A stretch of 64,000 nucleotides of DNA, from NCBI GenBank assembly GCA_022820725.1, contig JAJEFA010000004.1, positions 62,001 through 126,000 of the forward strand, given 5' to 3'. The DNA is from Candidatus Binatia bacterium. GTDB taxonomy: Bacteria > Desulfobacterota > Binatia > Bin18. The notes under the pieces were generated by a model. The model ran no database searches, had not been told where the DNA came from, and saw only the letters and a program-made list of their open reading frames with translations. Both the position numbers and the translations under genes were made by a program. Positions 59,175 through 64,000 of this stretch are shown piece after piece (position 1 is the stretch's first letter; each line of letters starts with the position of its first letter).

Positions 59175-60299
59175 CTACTCCGCCGGAAAACCATACAGAT
59201 TGACACAGTTATCGTGTACGATCTTGCGTGTATCGCCTTCTGGGATAGCAGAGAAATTATCTGCCACCTGCTGGCGTGAGAATGGCCATACCCCTTCGGT
59301 GTGTGGGTAATCCGAGCCCCACATCAGGTTTTCGACGCCCATTAACTCGCGGGTGAGCACTCCGGCGCGATCGTCCTCGAACGTGGCATAAAACTGGCGG
59401 TGGAAATAAGTGCTTGGCCGCTCGGGCAAACGCGGCTCCATCCAGCCCTTATGGTCCTGCCACCAGTGATCCATAAAACCCAATGCCGCCCCAATCCAGC
59501 CGATCCCGCTTTCGACCAAGGCCCATTTCAGTTTGGGGAAGCGGATCGGAGCGCCACCCCAAATAATCTGCTGCAAGGTCTCGTTCATCTCAAACTTCAC
59601 AATACCGATGATGATGCCACCGGCGCCCGGACCGTGGGAGCGACCAAACGGGTCACGACCGCCAATGTGAATGCTGGCAATGAGGTTCATGTCCTGTAGT
59701 ACGGCCCACAGCGGGTCCCAGTCGGGCAGATTATACGGACGGTCGTCCACCCAGGCCGGCAGCATTACACTGACGAGACCCAGCTTGGCGCAGCGTTCCG
59801 TTTCCGCAATGGCCCATTCAATCGGACCCCGACACGGCACCATGCCCACCCCTTTCAGCCGGCCCGGATAGGCCGAACAATATTCCGCCAGCCAGTCGTT
59901 ATACGCCCGGCAGCAGGCGTACAGGTATTCGGCATCGGGGGCACGCACCAGCGTCAGCCCCACCCCAGGATAGATGACCTCCCCGGACACCCCATCCATG
60001 TCCTGGTCTTTCAGCCGTTCATGCGGGTCCCAGCTCCCAGGACGATTATCCGCATACCGAAAGCCCTTCGGGGCGGGGATGTCCATACCCTGGGCCTTGA
60101 GGTCCTGCATGGGCCCCTCAAACGCCAAGGGCCGCGGCCGCAGACCGTCAATGACAATATAATCCCCGCTCTCGTCCAGAGCCTCAATGCGCGGCGCCTT
60201 ATCCCGCCATTTCTTGTCCATCCGTGTCAGCCACAGGTCTGCCGGCTCCACAATATGAGAATCGGCTGAGAGGAGACGTTGGGTATAGGGATCGGTCAT
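59175..60299 (-). CDS. amidohydrolase family 2 metal-dependent hydrolase
   Basis: A 374-residue TIM-barrel hydrolase/decarboxylase. SADSHIVEP (residues 12-20) supplies the D-x-H metal ligands, SIHIGGRDPFG the middle His, and WGSDYPHTEG the late Asp. The family (ACMSD, gamma-resorcylate decarboxylase and related) hydrolyses or decarboxylates aromatic or cyclic acids. A basic KKWRDKAPR stretch follows the start. It is 22 bp after the VOC gene stop and upstream of the Rieske gene on the same strand, suggesting an aromatic or heterocyclic degradation unit. Confidence 0.92.
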   Translation of the reverse strand: MTDPYTQRLLSADSHIVEPADLWLTRMDKKWRDKAPRIEALDESGDYIVIDGLRPRPLAFEGPMQDLKAQGMDIPAPKGFRYADNRPGSWDPHERLKDQDMDGVSGEVIYPGVGLTLVRAPDAEYLYACCRAYNDWLAEYCSAYPGRLKGVGMVPCRGPIEWAIAETERCAKLGLVSVMLPAWVDDRPYNLPDWDPLWAVLQDMNLIASIHIGGRDPFGRSHGPGAGGIIIGIVKFEMNETLQQIIWGGAPIRFPKLKWALVESGIGWIGAALGFMDHWWQDHKGWMEPRLPERPSTYFHRQFYATFEDDRAGVLTRELMGVENLMWGSDYPHTEGVWPFSRQQVADNFSAIPEGDTRKIVHDNCVNLYGFPAE

Positions 60300-60321
60300 A
60301 CTTGCACTCCGCCTGTCTTAT

Positions 60322-60870
60322 TTACTTCTTCGAAGCTCCCGCCTTTTTCGCCGTCGTTCGCTTTTTTGCCGTCACCCGCTTTTTGGAGGGCGCCCGTTTT
60401 GCCGCTGCGGTTCGTTTCCTCGCGGGTTTGAGCGCAACCTTGTTACACGTACACGTCCCGACCTGATGCAGCTCGATGATATTATCAAAGGGGTCACGGA
60501 CAAACACTTGATCCGAATTCTGACCGACGAGGCCCTGAATGTCCCAATACCAGATCCCGCGTTTATCGAGCTCTTTCCGGGCGGCCTGAATGTCTTTGAC
60601 CGCAAGCGCGACATGGGGCAGGGTCGGGTCTTCCTTTCTGGAGCGAGCCATCGGTGATTTGCCTTTGGCGCCCATCAGATGAATCTGGGTGGTGTTTTTC
60701 CCCTCACCCACATACATCCAAAAGCCGGGAATGGATGCAATGTTCGGCCGAGCTGGGTCCGTGTTCAAGCCCAGGACATCAGCATAAAACTTTCGTGCTT
60801 TTTCCGCATCCTTTTGGGTGTTGCCAATCCGAATCCCGTGATGATGCAGTTCCACAACTTCGATAGACAT
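60322..60870 (-). CDS. VOC family protein with basic histone-like C-terminal tail
   Basis: A 182-residue protein. Residues 1-130 form a glyoxalase/VOC module (VELHHHGIRIGNTQKDAEK, YADVLGL, FVRDPFDNIIELHQ), with His and Glu candidates for metal binding. The final ~45 residues are Lys/Arg/Ala/Thr-rich (for example AAAKRAPSKKRVTAKKRT), like the tails of histone H1-like or phasin/PhaF-type proteins. Fusion of a VOC enzyme to such a tail is unusual. AAGGAGGG lies before ATG 60870; an ATG at 60876 would be too close to it. The tail may bind DNA or a polyanionic surface. Confidence 0.88.
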   Translation of the reverse strand: MSIEVVELHHHGIRIGNTQKDAEKARKFYADVLGLNTDPARPNIASIPGFWMYVGEGKNTTQIHLMGAKGKSPMARSRKEDPTLPHVALAVKDIQAARKELDKRGIWYWDIQGLVGQNSDQVFVRDPFDNIIELHQVGTCTCNKVALKPARKRTAAAKRAPSKKRVTAKKRTTAKKAGASKK

Positions 60871-61016
60871 ACTCATCCCTCCTTGGAGTAATATTTCTGC
60901 CCTCTGATATAGCACAATCGGGACTGGAAGGAAAAAGCGTACGGTAAAAAACTAAGGAAAAGAGTGGGTTTTTCGTTCCCCGCTCGCGCTCAGCCGCTAC
61001 CAGGGAGCTTTGTAGT

Positions 61017-61913
61017 CTACCGCCGGGCCGCCACCCCAACGCCAGCTAGCACAATGAGCCCGCCAACCAGATGGGGCAGCGTTAATGCCTCGTCGAGAAA
61101 GACATACGCGATCCCAATGGCCATGACCGGCACGAGGTTGATAAACACACCCGCGCGGCTCGGTCCCAGGATTTCAACCGCTTGGTAATACCAGAAGTGA
61201 GCGAAAGTCCCAAGCGTACTTTGATACGCCACGGCCAACCAGGAATCCCAGCGCGTTTCGGCAACCTGCCAACTCTCCCATTCGGTCAGCCAGCAAGCAA
61301 TGAGTAAATACGTTGCCCCGGCAATATACGCATAGGTCGTTGCCGCTAGCGGAGAGACTACCTGCATGAGGTGGCGGCCATAGGTTGTATAGATGCCCCA
61401 GGCAAACAGCGTAGCCACAATAATCAGATCGCCCGGATTGTACGCGCTGGAGGTAATGACCTGCCACGAGCCCCGCGAAACAATCACCCCAACGCCAACA
61501 ATGGAGATCACAATGCCCAGGAGCATCTTGGCCGACATTTTCTCTCGCAGAAACATGGCCGCCAGGAGCGCAATGGCAATCGGCGAGGCTGCGTTGAGGA
61601 GGGCTGCATTCGTGGCGGTGGTTAAACGCAACCCCTGATAACTACCGCCCACAGACAGCATATAGCCAGTGAAACCGAGAAAAAGAAAACTGCCGACCAG
61701 ACGAGGTGTCCAGTTAACCGGCATCTCTTCCGTTTCGTTTTTACGCTGGAGATAGAGAAAGAGGAGCGCCGCGCCAATGGTTAGACGAATGGCCGCAAAC
61801 GTAAAGGGCGGGATGCTGCGCAGAGCGACTTTCCCGGTAGGAAACAGGCCGGCCCATACCAGGGCCGTCAGGATCATCAGCAGCAGGGCGCGGCGTTGGG
61901 GGGAGAGGGACAT
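61017..61913 (-). CDS. EamA family transporter (DMT superfamily)
   Basis: A 298-residue inner-membrane protein with about ten hydrophobic helices arranged as two five-helix EamA repeats. The first repeat starts WAGLFPTGKVALRSIPPFTFAAIR, typical of the family; the second includes AYIAGATYLLIACWL and PVMAIGIAYVFLDEAL. EamA proteins export amino acids, nucleosides or other metabolites. The C-terminus is basic (VGVAARR). It starts 48 bp after the secreted LLM gene, so they may be transcribed together. Substrate unknown. Confidence 0.93.
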   Translation of the reverse strand: MSLSPQRRALLLMILTALVWAGLFPTGKVALRSIPPFTFAAIRLTIGAALLFLYLQRKNETEEMPVNWTPRLVGSFLFLGFTGYMLSVGGSYQGLRLTTATNAALLNAASPIAIALLAAMFLREKMSAKMLLGIVISIVGVGVIVSRGSWQVITSSAYNPGDLIIVATLFAWGIYTTYGRHLMQVVSPLAATTYAYIAGATYLLIACWLTEWESWQVAETRWDSWLAVAYQSTLGTFAHFWYYQAVEILGPSRAGVFINLVPVMAIGIAYVFLDEALTLPHLVGGLIVLAGVGVAARR

Positions 61914-61961
61914 GTGAACGCAGGGTAAATCGTAGGCAGTGTCAAATCGAGCGGAATAACG

Positions 61962-62984
61962 CTAGCGCAGGGCCGGCATGATCTCTTTGGCAAACACCCG
62001 CACGGCTTCTCGATCGTACAGGCCCGGACGACGCAAATTAATAATGAAGTGGGTGACACCAATATCGATATACGTTTGGAGTTGGGCGCGGATCTCAGCC
62101 GGTGTGCCGGCGATAATAGTCTGGCGTGCCTCTTCTTCAGTCAGACCTCGTATGGTCATGGCGCGTTGCAGCACCTGTTGCAACGCTTCGGGGCTCGGGT
62201 TGAGATACATCGGGGTCAGATAGGAACGTTCAATTTCGCTACAGTCCCGGTTAATATCCTGACAGTATTGCTCAAGCACCTGATTCTTCTTGGCAAACTG
62301 GCCGGGCGAAAGAATCGGCGCGTTCCACATCTGAGCATACCGGGCGACAATTGGCAGGGTCAGCTTTTCACCGATCCCGCCAACCATAATCGGCGGCATT
62401 GGTTGCTGCACCGGCTTCGGGACAAACGGCGCGTCCACCAGCGAGTAATATTTGCCCGCATGCGACGCGGTCGGGTTGGCCTGCCAGAGCTTGGTAATCA
62501 CTTGCAGCGCTTCGTCCAGACGCCGGGCGCGGCCTTTCATCGTGGAGAACTCGACCCCATAGGCTTCGTGCTCACGTTTGAACCAGCCCGAACCGATACC
62601 AAAAATAAGCCGGCCGTTGCTCAGGTGATCCACCGTGGTCGCCATTTTTGCCAGGATGGACGGATGGCGAAAGGTATTGCTCGTCACCATACAGCCAATC
62701 TGAATTTTTGAGGTGGCGGCCGCCATCGCTCCGAGTAAGGTCCAAGACTCAAGCATGGCCCCGTCTGACGGACCCACACTGGGCAGCAGGTGATCGTTCA
62801 CCCATAACGTATCGAACCCCAGGGCCTCGGCTTCCTGCCACACATCCCTGAGTTCCTCGACCGTGGTTTGCTGTTGCGCGACTTGCAGGCCAAAGCGAAT
62901 AGCCGGCTTCTCTTCTTCGGCTTGCGTCGGAACGCTCAAGAGCACCAGACAGGCAGTTACGAGCCAATACACTGACGTACGCAT
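61962..62984 (-). CDS. LLM class oxidoreductase with an N-terminal signal peptide
   Basis: A 340-residue luciferase-like barrel (GLQVAQQQTTVEELRDVW, EAEALGFDTLWVNDHLLPS, GRLIFGIGSGWFKREHEAYG, GTPAEIRAQLQTYIDIGVTHF in pieces). Ahead of it is a 22-residue signal-peptide-like start (basic MRTS, hydrophobic core, then PTQAEEEKP), ending with AxA-type cleavage before residue 24. Other LLM genes here lack it. If exported, the cofactor must be taken out with the enzyme, which is uncommon for Sec-type signals because flavins or F420 bind in the cytosol; the segment might instead anchor the protein in the membrane. Confidence 0.9.
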   Translation of the reverse strand: MRTSVYWLVTACLVLLSVPTQAEEEKPAIRFGLQVAQQQTTVEELRDVWQEAEALGFDTLWVNDHLLPSVGPSDGAMLESWTLLGAMAAATSKIQIGCMVTSNTFRHPSILAKMATTVDHLSNGRLIFGIGSGWFKREHEAYGVEFSTMKGRARRLDEALQVITKLWQANPTASHAGKYYSLVDAPFVPKPVQQPMPPIMVGGIGEKLTLPIVARYAQMWNAPILSPGQFAKKNQVLEQYCQDINRDCSEIERSYLTPMYLNPSPEALQQVLQRAMTIRGLTEEEARQTIIAGTPAEIRAQLQTYIDIGVTHFIINLRRPGLYDREAVRVFAKEIMPALR

Positions 62985-63080
62985 AAGATATCCCCCTCCC
63001 TGGCACGCCTACCAGCTATACCGAGACGGCTCAAGTTCCTGAACGTGGGATGGAGAGGGGAGGAGATGCAGAGGAAGGGC

Positions 63081-64000
63081 CTACACTCCGCTGCGGGCTT
63101 CTACCCCCAGCGTGTCTTCCTGCTCGACCTCAAACCCGGCGGCCTCAACGAGTTGATGGGCGTCTTGGGCCTGCTGGCCTGGGGTGGTGAGATAACCTTC
63201 GACAAAAATCGAGTTTGCCGGATAGAAGGCCAGCCCTGACCATTGGCCGAGATAGAGTTCGCGTCCCGCAGCCATACGGATTTCGCTGCGCGGATTCAGG
63301 AAGCGCATTAAGCAGAGAGCCTTAAGTCCCCGGACGGGATTGAAGTCTTTGCGTAAACCGAGCGGCGTACCGTCGATGGGATATAGAAAATTGACCGGCA
63401 CGGAATCGATGTCCAGCGCCCGGACGGCGTAGGCCAATTCGACCACATCCTCGTCTTTTTCCCCCATGCCGATAATACCGCCGCTACACGTGGACAGCCC
63501 GGCCCGTTTAACATTTTTGACGGTCTCAACCCGGTCCTCATAGGTATGCGTTGAGCAGATCTCCGCGTAAAACTCACGGCTGGTGTTGAGGTTGTGGTTG
63601 ACCCAGCCGACGCCGGCGTCTTTAAGCGCACGGGCCTGAGGTTCACTCATGAGTCCCAGAGAGACACAAATTTCCAGACCGGGAAACTCGGCTTTGATCC
63701 GGCGGGTCGCTGCGGTCAGATAGTCAATATCGCGCGCGCTCGGGCCACGTCCGCTGGCGACCATGCAATAGCGCCGCGCACCGGCCTGGGCGGCCTTGCG
63801 TGCACCGGCAAGCAGCTCGTCCGCTGAGAGCAGGCGGTATTTGTCAATCGGGGCCTTGGAGATGGAGGACTGTGAACAGTAATTGCAATCTTCCGGGCAT
63901 AAACCGCTGCGCGCATTTTGTAAGATGCAGATTTTGACCTTCCGCCCAAAGAACTTTTCCCGCACCGTGAAGGCCGCCTGCAGCAGGTCGGATAGCTCCT
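63081..64000 (-). CDS. bioB: biotin synthase, N-terminus beyond the window
   Basis: A radical-SAM enzyme converting dethiobiotin to biotin. LCPEDCNYCSQ has the three Cys that bind the 4Fe-4S cluster with SAM; NLNTSREFYAEICSTHTYEDR and GIIGMGEKDEDVVELAYA are BioB-specific blocks, and Arg near RMAAGRELYLG belongs to the 2Fe-2S pocket. The frame stays open to the right edge with ELSDLLQAAF before FGRK, so about 15-25 residues are missing. The C-terminus is complete. It is the last gene on the window and is divergent to nothing visible. Confidence 0.96.
   Translation of the reverse strand, partial: ELSDLLQAAFTVREKFFGRKVKICILQNARSGLCPEDCNYCSQSSISKAPIDKYRLLSADELLAGARKAAQAGARRYCMVASGRGPSARDIDYLTAATRRIKAEFPGLEICVSLGLMSEPQARALKDAGVGWVNHNLNTSREFYAEICSTHTYEDRVETVKNVKRAGLSTCSGGIIGMGEKDEDVVELAYAVRALDIDSVPVNFLYPIDGTPLGLRKDFNPVRGLKALCLMRFLNPRSEIRMAAGRELYLGQWSGLAFYPANSIFVEGYLTTPGQQAQDAHQLVEAAGFEVEQEDTLGVEARSGV

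Noticed and set aside
1..64000. tRNA, rRNA, CRISPR arrays, insertion sequences, prophage genes
   Set aside because: None recognised by eye; tRNAs in particular could be missed without a covariance search.

Overview
The window looks like chromosomal DNA of an uncultured, GC-rich, diderm (Gram-negative) bacterium. Outer-membrane barrel, lipoprotein and RND-exporter genes point to a double membrane. The mix of luciferase-like (LLM) oxidoreductases (five), two hydantoinase/oxoprolinase-type HyuA-HyuB pairs, SnoaL/NTF2-like proteins, CoA-transferase/CoA-lyase pairs, SDRs and wax-ester-synthase/phasin genes resembles repertoires known from Tectomicrobia (Entotheonella-like) or Binatota-like lineages. 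That placement is inference from gene content only. No rRNA, tRNA, CRISPR array, phage or insertion sequence was recognised.

Layout. (1) 1-10.1 kb, minus strand: 3' truncated DUF1329 gene, MFS transporter, SDR, lipoprotein, then a likely operon running leftwards: LLM oxidoreductase, methyltransferase, small conserved protein, hyuA, hyuB. (2) 10.3-21 kb, plus strand: an envelope cluster of small lipoprotein, YCF48-type propeller lipoprotein, MMPL/RND exporter, DUF1302 outer-membrane barrel, DUF1329 protein, a small secreted protein with a DUF1329-like motif, and a large secreted TPR protein. (3) 21.1-32.1 kb, plus strand: an 11-kb probable operon (thiolase, DUF35 zinc-ribbon/OB protein, hyuA, hyuB, LLM, NTF2-like, HEAT protein, SCP2-like protein, alpha/beta hydrolase, LLM) closed by a strong terminator. 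(4) 32.3-42.6 kb: RmlD-like reductase, DedA/TVP38 membrane protein, LLM, NTF2-like protein, a decayed cytochrome P450, four tandem TetR paralogues, two overlapping SDRs (one without the catalytic lysine), a methyltransferase-like protein, a VOC protein and a CbpA-type DnaJ. (5) 42.7-48.1 kb: CoA-transferase, CitE-like lyase, epoxide-hydrolase-like enzyme, short MetE-like protein, DapA-like aldolase. (6) 48.1-54.5 kb: a probable lipid/PHA-inclusion island with an XRE regulator, phasin-like protein, Crp/Fnr regulator, lipoprotein, lipase-like hydrolase, GNAT, WS/DGAT-like acyltransferase and a second phasin-like protein. (7) 54.5-57.4 kb: an AT-richer island of unknown secreted/membrane proteins. 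(8) 57.4-64 kb: NTF2-like protein, Gly/Asp-rich secreted peptide, HNH nuclease, Rieske protein, amidohydrolase, VOC protein with a histone-like tail, EamA transporter, a secreted LLM protein and biotin synthase (5' end beyond the edge).

The most interesting signal is regulatory. Four copies of a palindrome of the form TGTCA-N6-TGACA lie only where they would be expected if the Crp/Fnr regulator encoded at 49078-49797 controls itself and both phasin-like genes. A second motif (GCTTGCAARAGTTA) precedes the XRE gene, the first phasin gene and the lipase-like gene. Together they suggest a two-regulator circuit for lipid-inclusion proteins, with the XRE mRNA probably leaderless. Many start codons below were moved inward to ATGs preceded by clear Shine-Dalgarno sequences.
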